Below are positions 45,117 through 52,684 of a stretch of 64,000 bases of DNA, piece after piece. The notes under the pieces were generated by a model. It was given only the letters and a program-made list of their open reading frames with translations. It had not been told where the DNA came from and ran no database searches. Location: contig CAIUHP010000025.1 in assembly GCA_903899015.1 (NCBI GenBank), positions 84,316-148,315 of the forward strand. Direction: 5' to 3'. This DNA is from an uncultured Armatimonadota bacterium. Its GTDB lineage: Bacteria; Armatimonadota; Fimbriimonadia; Fimbriimonadales; Fimbriimonadaceae. Made by a program: the position numbers and the translations under genes. Within the stretch, counting starts at the first letter, position 1. Each line of letters opens with the position of its first letter.

Positions 45117-45217
45117 TTAGTTGCGGCCCCCCTTCATAAAATCGCAAAGGCATCGAAGGGACTTAGCCTTTGGATTGGGTGACCTGAAATCAAGATTGGA
45201 GGTTCTTTGTTTGGGTT

Positions 45218-45796
45218 TCATCGGATGTTGCTGAGAGCGATGTCGGCGATGTCCTTAAGGGTTTGATAGTCACTCGTAGCCTTCGCAGCAACGCGAAGAC
45301 CTCGGATCGTTCCGGCGATGAACCGGGCAAGTGCCCGTAAATTGGTTTCTGTCGAGATTTGTCCTGCGTTTTGGGCATCGACAAGTGCTTGATAGTAGGT
45401 TTCTTCGCTTCGCCTAAAATTGCGAGCGGATCGAGCTGCGCAGTCTTCGTCGCGTAACGCGCGCTCGATCGTTGAATTGACCATGAGGCAACCTGGGTGC
45501 CTACGATTAGAACCTTGTTCTACAACGCGGTAGAACCATTCTCTGAGTCCGTCGATTTTGCATGAGTGCGATTGAAGACACTCTTCTAGCTCGGCATACA
45601 TCTTATTGTCGTAGCGATCGAGAACCTCTAGGAAGAGCGACTCTTTGTCTCGAAACGTATCGTAGAGACTTGCTCGATTGATGCCCGTCGCTTCAATAAG
45701 ATCGTGAATGGAGGTCGCTTCAAAGCCTTTCTCAACGAAGACGCGCATAGCTAGATCAAGCACTTCGTTTCGGTCAAATTGGCGGTGTCTCCCCAC
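45218..45796 (-). CDS. TetR-family transcriptional repressor
   Basis: Regulator of 192 residues with a TetR HTH (LAMRVFVEKGFEATSIHDLIEATGINRASLYDTFRDKESLF) and a ligand-binding C-terminal domain of the TetR_C family. I place the start at the GTG at 45796 (GRHRQFDRNEV), because the longer frame would read through the operator palindrome. It probably controls itself and the RND, HlyD and TolC genes behind it. No clear ribosome binding site precedes the GTG. Confidence 0.9.
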   Translation of the reverse strand: MGRHRQFDRNEVLDLAMRVFVEKGFEATSIHDLIEATGINRASLYDTFRDKESLFLEVLDRYDNKMYAELEECLQSHSCKIDGLREWFYRVVEQGSNRRHPGCLMVNSTIERALRDEDCAARSARNFRRSEETYYQALVDAQNAGQISTETNLRALARFIAGTIRGLRVAAKATSDYQTLKDIADIALSNIR

Positions 45797-45818
45797 GATA
45801 AATCGGATGCTAGCATAA

Positions 45819-45842
45819 TTTCTGGAATGATCGTTCCAGAAA
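45819..45842. promoter_or_regulatory. Palindromic operator of the TetR-RND operon
   Basis: TTTCTGGAA (45819-45827) and TTCCAGAAA (45834-45842) are perfect 9-base inverse repeats with a 6-base centre. It ends 23 bp before the regulator start. On the minus strand TATGCT lies immediately after it as a possible -10 box and TTCTGG, inside it, would be a -35 box. A second short repeat, CTCAG/CTGAG, follows at 45847-45861. Confidence 0.8.
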
Positions 45843-45905
45843 ATTCTCAGCTTTACTGAGAGGACTTCTCGAGTCACGTCGTAAACTCGATTCAGGGGAA
45901 ATTGC

Positions 45906-47984
45906 TTGATGGGAAAATTACAGGACCGAATACGTGCAGAACGAAGCCGTCAGTTTGTGGGGCGTATCGAAGAGAAAACGCTCTTTAGATCCACCATTGA
46001 CCGAATCCCAATTCCTTTCTTGGTTCTCTCAATCTACGGGCCGGGAGGGGTAGGGAAGACAACCCTATTGAGACAGTTCGAAATGATCTGTCAAGAATCA
46101 AGCATTCCGTTCCTAACGTTAGATGGCCGAAATCTCCAACCAACGCCTGATTTCTTTATTGGGGCGCTATGCATGTCGATGGGAGTCACATCACTTCAAG
46201 CAGCTACCCAAGCAATGGCGGAAGGCGGTCGATTTGTTCTGTTTATAGATACTTGTGAAGCAATCGAGCCGATTGATGGTTGGTTGCGCGAGTCACTGAT
46301 CCCTGAGCTTTCCGATAACGTTCTCGTTGTACTTTTGGGACGAAAGCGTCCTTCTGCAGCTTGGCGATCCGATGTTTGGCAGAGCCTATGTCGATCGATA
46401 CCGCTTCGTAATCTGAGTGCGGCTGATTCGCGATCCTATCTCGTTTCACAGACGGTCCCTTCAAACACTCACGATCAGATTCTTTCCATGACTCAGGGGT
46501 ATCCCCTAGCCCTGTCTCTTGTCGCCGAGAATTTTGCCCAATCTGGCTCGGTAGCAATGGGTCCCGATCCAACCTTGGACATCGTAACGGTCTTGTTGGA
46601 TCGCTTCTTAGAAAGTGTTGAAGAGCCGATTCATCGTGACCTCCTTGAGGTGTGTGCGTTGGTTCGTATTACCAGCGAAGCCCTTATCGCCGAAGTTCTC
46701 GATGCTGATCGAGCCACCGAGCTTTTTGCCTGGCTGAAATCCCTCTCCTTCATGGAAATCACGCCACTCGGATTGATGCCGCATGATCTGGCACGAGACG
46801 CCATTTCCATGGACCTTCGATGGCGAAATCCTGATCGATATTCCGCCCTGCACCACAAGGTGCGTAATTACTATTCAGACCGCATGGAGCGAGCAACTGG
46901 CCCCGCTCAGCAGATGATTCTGTTCGATTACATTTACCTTCACCGGGACAATCCCGTCATGGAGCCGTTTTTCCAATGGCATACCCATCCCAATGCATTC
47001 TCGGACCAAGCTCACCCATCTGACCTTCCAGAGATTCTTCGAATGGTTGAGAATCATGAAGGGTCGGAGTCCGCTAAGTTTGCAAAGTTTTGGTTTGAAA
47101 AGCAGCCGCAAGCCTTTCAAGTGATGCGCGATTCCTTTGATCCGGGGCGGCTTAAAGGGTTATTGGTCACTTTGAATATCGCGGAATGTCCAGAAGCTCA
47201 AGAAGATCCTGCAACTGCAATCGCGATCAAATACTTAGAATCAACCGCTCCACTGCGAAAAGGTGAACGAGCTACTTACTTCCGATACTGGATGGCAGAC
47301 GAAGGCTATCAGTCGGTAACGCCGATTCAAAGCACGATCTTTGTCTCGATGGTTCAACACTTTTTGACCGATCCGACGTTGGCATATTCCTTTGTGCCGT
47401 GTTCAACCCCTGAATTCTGGGCCCCGATGTTTAACTATGCCATGTTGCCACTACTCGAAGCGGTTTCGTTTGAGGCAAATGGTTCTCGATTTGGCGTCTT
47501 CTCTAACGACTGGCGAATCATGCCTCCGAAGCCCTGGTTGGCTCTCTTGAGCGAGCAAGAAGTACCCATTAAAGAAGCGACAGAAAAGTCTCGTCCGAAG
47601 GGAGACATGGTCGTTCTCTCGAAAGAGGGGTTTGAGGATGCCGTTTTGGAGGCCCTGAAGTCATTCACAAACGCTTCAAAGCTCGCCCAAAATCCTTTGC
47701 TAAAGTCGCGACTTGTGATTGACCGTCTTTCGGGTGACTCGGATACCAAAGAGAAGGTATCGACCCTGAAGAAGATTCTTAGAGAAGCCGCTGATGTTCT
47801 TGCTTCGAACTCAAAAGACGAGAAGCTCTTTGCTGCATTGGACACATGCTATCTACAGCCCATGAAATCTCAAGAAGCCGCGGCCGAGAAAGTCGATGTT
47901 TCCATTGCGACATTCCGCAGGCACTTAAAGGCGGGTACCGCACGTATCTCCGAGCAACTCTGGCAACAAGAAACGGGTCAGTAA
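45906..47984 (+). CDS. STAND-type ATPase regulator with C-terminal HTH
   Basis: Protein of 692 residues. Residues 15-320 form a STAND/AAA-like NTPase with Walker A GPGGVGKTTLL and Walker B VLFIDTCEA. A middle region near 400-540 shows motifs of a GNAT-like fold (YFRYWMADEGYQ, SNDWR). The last 50 residues are an HTH (AAEKVDVSIATFRRHLKAG). Proteins of this plan are thought to be switch-like transcription regulators. Its ligand and targets are unknown. The heptamer ATGATCG occurs 79 bp ahead of it and again at the next gene. The start is TTG or the adjacent ATG at 45909, after AGGGG. Confidence 0.78.
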   Translation: MMGKLQDRIRAERSRQFVGRIEEKTLFRSTIDRIPIPFLVLSIYGPGGVGKTTLLRQFEMICQESSIPFLTLDGRNLQPTPDFFIGALCMSMGVTSLQAATQAMAEGGRFVLFIDTCEAIEPIDGWLRESLIPELSDNVLVVLLGRKRPSAAWRSDVWQSLCRSIPLRNLSAADSRSYLVSQTVPSNTHDQILSMTQGYPLALSLVAENFAQSGSVAMGPDPTLDIVTVLLDRFLESVEEPIHRDLLEVCALVRITSEALIAEVLDADRATELFAWLKSLSFMEITPLGLMPHDLARDAISMDLRWRNPDRYSALHHKVRNYYSDRMERATGPAQQMILFDYIYLHRDNPVMEPFFQWHTHPNAFSDQAHPSDLPEILRMVENHEGSESAKFAKFWFEKQPQAFQVMRDSFDPGRLKGLLVTLNIAECPEAQEDPATAIAIKYLESTAPLRKGERATYFRYWMADEGYQSVTPIQSTIFVSMVQHFLTDPTLAYSFVPCSTPEFWAPMFNYAMLPLLEAVSFEANGSRFGVFSNDWRIMPPKPWLALLSEQEVPIKEATEKSRPKGDMVVLSKEGFEDAVLEALKSFTNASKLAQNPLLKSRLVIDRLSGDSDTKEKVSTLKKILREAADVLASNSKDEKLFAALDTCYLQPMKSQEAAAEKVDVSIATFRRHLKAGTARISEQLWQQETGQ

Positions 47985-48064
47985 TTTCTGGGTTGATTCT
48001 CTACAACAATTGCGGGGAATAAGGTGTTTGCAAAATGGGTCTTCATTTTTGCCATTAGACAGAA

Positions 48065-48121
48065 ATGATCGGAAAATGATCGAAACCTGATCTTGTGAAA
48101 CAGCAACTCTCAGGATAAAAC
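48065..48121 (+). promoter_or_regulatory. Three helically phased repeats and promoter ahead of the small gene
   Basis: ATGATC at 48065, ATGATC at 48076 and CTGATC at 48087 repeat with exact 11-base spacing, one helical turn. Right after them come TTGTGA (48093-48098), a 17-base spacer and TAAAAC (48116-48121), a plausible sigma-70 promoter. Phased repeats abutting a weak -35 box are the layout of SARP-type activation. Confidence 0.6.
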
Positions 48122-48142
48122 ATAGAGGTTAATAACCCATAC

Positions 48143-48189
48143 ACCGGGCACCAAGATCCCCCAGGCAAATTATCACTCTTGGTCCCGGT
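48143..48189 (+). ncRNA. Leader hairpin of the 87-residue gene
   Basis: ACCGGGCACCAAGA (48143-48156) and TCTTGGTCCCGGT (48177-48189) pair over 13 bases with one bulged C around a 20-base loop. It lies in the 5' leader between the promoter and the ribosome binding site. No T tract follows, so it is not an intrinsic terminator. A regulatory or stabilising role is inferred. Confidence 0.45.
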
Positions 48190-48219
48190 AGCTCATTTAG
48201 ACATTCGAGGAGAACGCAG

Positions 48220-48483
48220 TTGAAGAAAATGGAACAAACTCTGGTCAGGACCGATGAGAGACAAGTGGATTGTTTCTGGCACGATCATAGCGGGTCCCTT
48301 AAGTATCTTCTCGTTTTGCACGGCGTCGCTCAGCAGAGTGGAGTGAACGATCCCGTCTCATATTTCTCGCAGAATGCGGGGTTTGTAACGAAGTGTTCTC
48401 CCGCTTACCGCTATTTGGCCACGAAAGACTCTGATGTACTTCCAGGTGCTTCGGGACCTATTTCAATCATGCTTATCCTGTAG
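48220..48483 (+). CDS. Small protein of unknown function, 87 residues
   Basis: I do not recognise this protein. It starts at a TTG preceded by GAGGAG with a seven-base gap. The sequence has Cys18 and Cys59, a His-rich CFWHDHSG, a hydrophobic LKYLLVLHGVA segment and a hydrophobic end, GPISIMLIL. No signal peptide or membrane helix is convincing. It overlaps lpxC (other strand) by 11 bases. Its promoter with phased repeats, a leader hairpin and a STAND regulator next door suggest a regulated product. Confidence 0.6.
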   Translation: MKKMEQTLVRTDERQVDCFWHDHSGSLKYLLVLHGVAQQSGVNDPVSYFSQNAGFVTKCSPAYRYLATKDSDVLPGASGPISIMLIL

Positions 48484-49276
48484 CGTGAATGGCCTGGCGC
48501 AGCATCGCCGCTGCTTTTACGTTAGCAGTGTGACCGCTCTTTTCTGACACGACGCTGAGGATTCCAATCGGAATGCCGGCCAGGTACAGATCTCCAATAA
48601 GGTCTAAAAGCTTGTGCCGCGCTGGTTCATCCGGGAATCGAGCGACGTTCATATAGCCTTCCTGGCCAAGCAGGAGTGCGGAACTTTCATCGAGTCCCTT
48701 TCCCAGACCGGCCTGTCGAATCATTGGCAATTCCTCTTCGAGGGCAAAAGTTCGTGCGGGCGCGATTTCCTTCCCGTAATCACGGATGACACTGCCCGAT
48801 TCAAAACTTTGGGTACCGGGCCAGCGACTACCCGCATCATAGACATATCGCCAGTGACCCGAACCCTTGGCGACCGCGATATTGCAGTGGGTCTCTTGAA
48901 GAAAGATTCGTCGGTATAGGGAGGGTACAGGTTCCTCACCGCAAAGCTCGAAACCAGCTTCTAAAAACTGCTCCACATAAACTTGTGAACTGCCATCAAG
49001 TCCTGGAAGCTCGGGTGCATTCAACTCAACTTCTGCATCCGTAATCTCAAGACCTGCAAACGCACTCATGATATGTTCGATCGTGCTGACTGTCCCAAGC
49101 CGAGTACATCGCGTCGTTTCCGAGACATTCTCTGGAATCGCTTGAATTCGATCTGATCCAAGTCGAAATCTAATTCCGTCCTGTGATGGATGAACAGCCA
49201 CGGTGACGGGAATGCCTGAGTGGAGTCCAAGTCCGGTGAGCTGAACTTTTCGAGCAAGGGTCTTTCGCTGAAACAT
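48473..49276 (-). CDS. lpxC: UDP-3-O-acyl-N-acetylglucosamine deacetylase
   Basis: LpxC, 267 residues, the first committed step of lipid A synthesis, a zinc deacetylase. The N-terminus is LARKVQLTGLGLHSG, zinc ligands are in TIEHIMSA and PARHKLLDLIGD, and the late catalytic His is in GHTANV. The length is on the short side but complete. It overlaps the stop of lpxD by one base (TAATG). It closes the envelope run; the usual next genes, fabZ and lpxA, are missing here. Confidence 0.94.
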   Translation of the reverse strand: MFQRKTLARKVQLTGLGLHSGIPVTVAVHPSQDGIRFRLGSDRIQAIPENVSETTRCTRLGTVSTIEHIMSAFAGLEITDAEVELNAPELPGLDGSSQVYVEQFLEAGFELCGEEPVPSLYRRIFLQETHCNIAVAKGSGHWRYVYDAGSRWPGTQSFESGSVIRDYGKEIAPARTFALEEELPMIRQAGLGKGLDESSALLLGQEGYMNVARFPDEPARHKLLDLIGDLYLAGIPIGILSVVSEKSGHTANVKAAAMLRQAIHATG

Positions 49277-50328
49277 TATTTCTTTGTGGCCTCCAATTCG
49301 GCCAAACGTCGCTCAAGATCCTTAATCGTACGACTGAGTTCGGGAAGCTTTTGGATGACGGCTACGATACGTTTTGCAATGCCAATCGGCCGGGCGGGAG
49401 TACCCCAATAGGCTCCTGTTTCCGTCAGCTGATTCGTAACTCCCGTTCGTCCCGCAAGAATAATGTCGTCACCGACTTGAACATGGTCACTAATCGCAAC
49501 CTGGCCACCAATATCGTTGCGCGCGCCGACGCTTGAGCTACCCCCTAATGCGGTCTGCCCCGCGATAACTGAGTGCGCTCCCACGACACAGTTGTGTCCG
49601 ATCTGAACAAAGTTGTCGAGTTTGACTCCGGCTTCTAAAATCGTGCTACCTGCGGTCGCTCGATCGACCGCTGTCAATGCGCCAATTTCCACGTCGGATC
49701 GAATGTCGACGAATCCAACTTGGGGCACCTTTACTCGGAAGTTTCGATCTTTTCCGTTCCAAACAAATCCGAAACCATCTGCTCCAATAGTTGAGCCGCT
49801 GTGAATGATGCTGCGGTCTCCAACGAGAACGTCCTGGCACAGAACTGCGTGGGGGTAGATCGTGACGTTGTTACCGAGTCGACATCCTTCACCGATGTAA
49901 GCGAAAGGATAGACGCGAGTGCCATCACCGATTGTCACGTTGCCTTCGACGACTGCATATGCTCCGATTGAGGCGGTTGCCGACACCTCTGCGTGCGGGC
50001 TAACGATGGCGGTTGGGTGAATTCCCGGTTCGATGGGCAAGGGACGCTGAAACATCCCTAATACTTGACCGAACGAAGCTCTCGGGTTCGCTACGCAAAT
50101 GGTCGCTACTTTGCTCGGAGGAGTGCCGATGGGTGCGAGGACGACTCCGACCTGTGTGTCGAGAACTTTCTCAAGATATTCGGCGGAAGCGGCGAAGGTA
50201 ATTCCTTCAGGATCATTGGATCCGGCAGGAACCGGGCGATAGATCATTCGATCTGCGGGACCCTCTAAGGTTCCACCCAAGATCTTGGCGAGTTGTTCTA
50301 GGGTCAATGCCCTTGTTGTTGTCTCCAT
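49276..50328 (-). CDS. lpxD: UDP-3-O-acylglucosamine N-acyltransferase
   Basis: LpxD, 350 residues, adds the second acyl chain in lipid A synthesis. An N-terminal uridine-binding domain is followed by a left-handed parallel beta-helix of hexapeptide repeats (VSATASIGAYAVVEGNVTIGDG) and a C-terminal helix. The catalytic His is in QIGHNCVVGAHS. It starts inside the end of the lipoprotein gene (25-bp overlap) and runs into lpxC. Lipid A is therefore probably made, which is worth knowing for this phylum. Confidence 0.94.
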   Translation of the reverse strand: METTTRALTLEQLAKILGGTLEGPADRMIYRPVPAGSNDPEGITFAASAEYLEKVLDTQVGVVLAPIGTPPSKVATICVANPRASFGQVLGMFQRPLPIEPGIHPTAIVSPHAEVSATASIGAYAVVEGNVTIGDGTRVYPFAYIGEGCRLGNNVTIYPHAVLCQDVLVGDRSIIHSGSTIGADGFGFVWNGKDRNFRVKVPQVGFVDIRSDVEIGALTAVDRATAGSTILEAGVKLDNFVQIGHNCVVGAHSVIAGQTALGGSSSVGARNDIGGQVAISDHVQVGDDIILAGRTGVTNQLTETGAYWGTPARPIGIAKRIVAVIQKLPELSRTIKDLERRLAELEATKK

Positions 50329-51311
50329 ATTTGGAACTCATGCGTTGCATCTCTACCTTCTTTGGCTGTTGATACCAGTTGGTAGCGATTGACTCCCGCC
50401 CAAATGCGCACTTCGTTGTTAAGAATCAGTCTGCGATCGTCGGTCCTTTGAAGTATTCCATCTACAGTCACCTTCGGTGCTGGATCAACCGCTGATTCTG
50501 AAGAAATGTCGATTCTTCTTGAAGGAACTTCCGGTAAGTACACCGGAGTAGGCTCAGATAATTTGAAGCTTAACTGGGACACTGCATTGCGAATCTGGGA
50601 GCGGGCCTCCTTCTCGGCTCGCTTATCCAGGTCGCTCGCAAAGTCCTGGATTCTTAATTCAAGCGCCGCTTGGTCGGCACTCGTCTTGTCCAAAACTTCG
50701 TTTAAGATCAATCGAGACTTGGCATAGAAGTCTCCGTCTATCGATTTCAGATCCTTTCTCAATTCCTTGGAAACGTCGAACTTGTATTTCTCAATGGGGC
50801 GCAACTGTCTCGTGGGTGGCGTGGAAGTCGGGTTTGGATCGGGAAATCCAGCGATCAAAGCTAGCTTTGCAAAAGGATTGGATCGCACTCCGGCCCAATC
50901 CTCAAACGCTTTACGGATTTTTTCATTGGCTTCTTGGTAAGCGAGGATTTCTTTACCTGAGATAGCAAGTTGTTGCTCTAAGCGGAATTTCTTGATCTCC
51001 GTTGAGTAGAACTGCCGAAGTCGCCGCTTTAACTCTTCGAATGCCTTTGCTTGCTCCGCTTCAAAGATCTCACGCACGTTTAATTTGGGCGTATTCGAGG
51101 GGTCTTTCAAGACCTTAGCGGGAAGGCCCGGGATGAATTCCGATATGCCTGGTTCTCGTATCGGTCCTTTCGGGACCGATACGTTTGGAGGAACGGATAC
51201 TTTATCGTGAGACAAGATTGTGTTTTCATCGACAAAAACTTTCTCCTTCGAGAAGCTACAGCCGATGGTCAAGAATGCAATTGAAACCGCTGTCAGGCTA
51301 ACTTTTCGCAT
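50304..51311 (-). CDS. Lipoprotein with coiled-coil region, envelope operon
   Basis: Unknown lipoprotein of 335 residues. The signal peptide ends in TIGC, with Cys18 for lipidation. The rest is a Pro-rich linker, then long charged helices (AFEELKRRLRQFYSTEIKKFRLEQQ) and a final beta segment. Its place between an Skp-like gene and lpxD suggests a role in outer membrane assembly. It overlaps both neighbours: its ATG lies inside the end of the Skp-like gene. Confidence 0.75.
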   Translation of the reverse strand: MRKVSLTAVSIAFLTIGCSFSKEKVFVDENTILSHDKVSVPPNVSVPKGPIREPGISEFIPGLPAKVLKDPSNTPKLNVREIFEAEQAKAFEELKRRLRQFYSTEIKKFRLEQQLAISGKEILAYQEANEKIRKAFEDWAGVRSNPFAKLALIAGFPDPNPTSTPPTRQLRPIEKYKFDVSKELRKDLKSIDGDFYAKSRLILNEVLDKTSADQAALELRIQDFASDLDKRAEKEARSQIRNAVSQLSFKLSEPTPVYLPEVPSRRIDISSESAVDPAPKVTVDGILQRTDDRRLILNNEVRIWAGVNRYQLVSTAKEGRDATHEFQIWRQQQGH

Positions 51312-51936
51312 TCATTGCAGTCAAGGCCGCATCCGTCAAATCGTTGGCTCCATAAGGCGCAGTACTCTGATCAAACACCACGGTATATCCTTGCTGCTTG
51401 GAGACGTCATTGATCGCTTTGCGCGCTTTCGTCAGACCAACTAGCTTGCGCTTGTCGGCGAAGTCCGCCATTTCATTGTTGAAGTCTTTAAACCATCGCT
51501 GGACCGCGTCGTTCATCGCTTGGCTCCTACGAGCGTATTCCTCGACTAGCGTCCGCTCTTCGGGGGTCATGTTGGGCTTGGTGGCAAGCTCCGTCGATCT
51601 CTTACTCGTGGCCACAACCTCCGCTTTGATCCGATCAAGTTCGGCAGATTCCTCCTTGGTGGGAGCTTCTTTGAGGCTAAGTTCTTTTATTCGCTGAGCT
51701 TGTTCGGCGGTGAGGATGCGATAGTTATCTACGAATTCCAGAATGCCTTCGCGGGTTGACTTCATCTTTTTGAAGATGTCCTGACCTTCCTTGCCGTAAT
51801 CGCTCTGATCGAGCAGTCTAACGATATCGACGGTCCCGATCTTGATCTCGGTGGTTTGAAAGCCTCCGGCCAGTGAAATGCCGATCAAAGCGGCTGCTAA
51901 TACCCATCCGAACTGTAGAAACCGGTTCAACTGCAT
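51298..51936 (-). CDS. OmpH/Skp-family periplasmic chaperone (copy 1)
   Basis: Skp-like chaperone of 212 residues that would hold unfolded outer membrane proteins. An N-terminal export signal (VLAAALIGISLAGGFQ) is followed by IGTVDIVRLLDQSDYGKEGQDIFKKMK, a long charged coiled coil, and the C-terminal ANDLTDAALTAMN typical of the family. Its C-terminus closely resembles that of the next upstream gene, so the two are tandem paralogues. Confidence 0.88.
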   Translation of the reverse strand: MQLNRFLQFGWVLAAALIGISLAGGFQTTEIKIGTVDIVRLLDQSDYGKEGQDIFKKMKSTREGILEFVDNYRILTAEQAQRIKELSLKEAPTKEESAELDRIKAEVVATSKRSTELATKPNMTPEERTLVEEYARRSQAMNDAVQRWFKDFNNEMADFADKRKLVGLTKARKAINDVSKQQGYTVVFDQSTAPYGANDLTDAALTAMNAKS

Positions 51937-52041
51937 TTAAAAGAATCTCCGAAGGATGTCCACACCATAGAAAGACGCGCCGCCGGAAGATGATGTCTCG
52001 TAAAGACCCCTCCGGCGGCGCGCTTTGAGATTATTTAACGG

Positions 52042-52671
52042 CTATTTCTTGTTGTTCATCGCCTTGAGGGCGTCTGCAGTTAGGTCGTTTGCACTGTAAG
52101 GAGCAACTTCCTGAGCAAAAACAATCGAGAAGCCTTGGTCTCGTGCAACTTGCTGAATGATCTGTCGGACGCGAACGAGTGCGTCGTTGTTCATTTTCTC
52201 TTGCTGAGCCTGTAACTCTGCGTTGAACTCTTCCTTCCAGCGATCGAGTCGTTGGCCGGTAGCGTCCTTGCGCTTGGTGTAGTCCTCAATCTGCGTGAGT
52301 TCAGCAGGAGTGGGCTTCTCCTTTGTTTGGAGATCGCGTGCCTTCTTTTCATCGGCGGTGGCGTCTGCCTTGATTCGAGCAATATCAGTAGCGTCAGCAG
52401 CTGTCGGTTTCTCTTTGGTGCTGAGAACACGAAGCTTATCGGCGTCCTCCGTCTTCATGCTGCGATTGGCCATCACGAATTGAACGACGTCTCTTCGAGC
52501 CGCTACCTGGGCTTGCAGGCCCTCGTTCTGTGTCTTGGCGTATTCGCTGTCCTTGAAGACCTTGATAACGTCGACCGTTCCGGTCTTGTCGCCTGGGGCC
52601 TTAAAGCCCATACCGATGATTGCTCCTGCGAGGGCAGCAGCGACTAGCCATCCGAGTTTGTCTATTTTCAT
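52042..52671 (-). CDS. OmpH/Skp-family periplasmic chaperone (copy 2)
   Basis: Second Skp-like chaperone, about 209 residues from the ATG at 52671, which sits before a signal segment, LGWLVAAALAGAIIGMGF. The earlier frame start at 52749 overlaps bamA and is less likely. GTVDVIKVFKDSEYAKTQNEGLQ, a Lys/Glu/Ala-rich coiled coil, and ANDLTADALKAMN mark the family. It lies 13 bp after bamA. Confidence 0.9.
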   Translation of the reverse strand: MKIDKLGWLVAAALAGAIIGMGFKAPGDKTGTVDVIKVFKDSEYAKTQNEGLQAQVAARRDVVQFVMANRSMKTEDADKLRVLSTKEKPTAADATDIARIKADATADEKKARDLQTKEKPTPAELTQIEDYTKRKDATGQRLDRWKEEFNAELQAQQEKMNNDALVRVRQIIQQVARDQGFSIVFAQEVAPYSANDLTADALKAMNNKK

Positions 52672-52684
52672 ATCTGATTTTCCA

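Noticed and set aside
48182..48212. tRNA-like start (GTAGCTCATTTAGAC)
   Set aside because: Only the D-arm-like box is present; no anticodon arm, T arm or acceptor pairing follows before the coding start.
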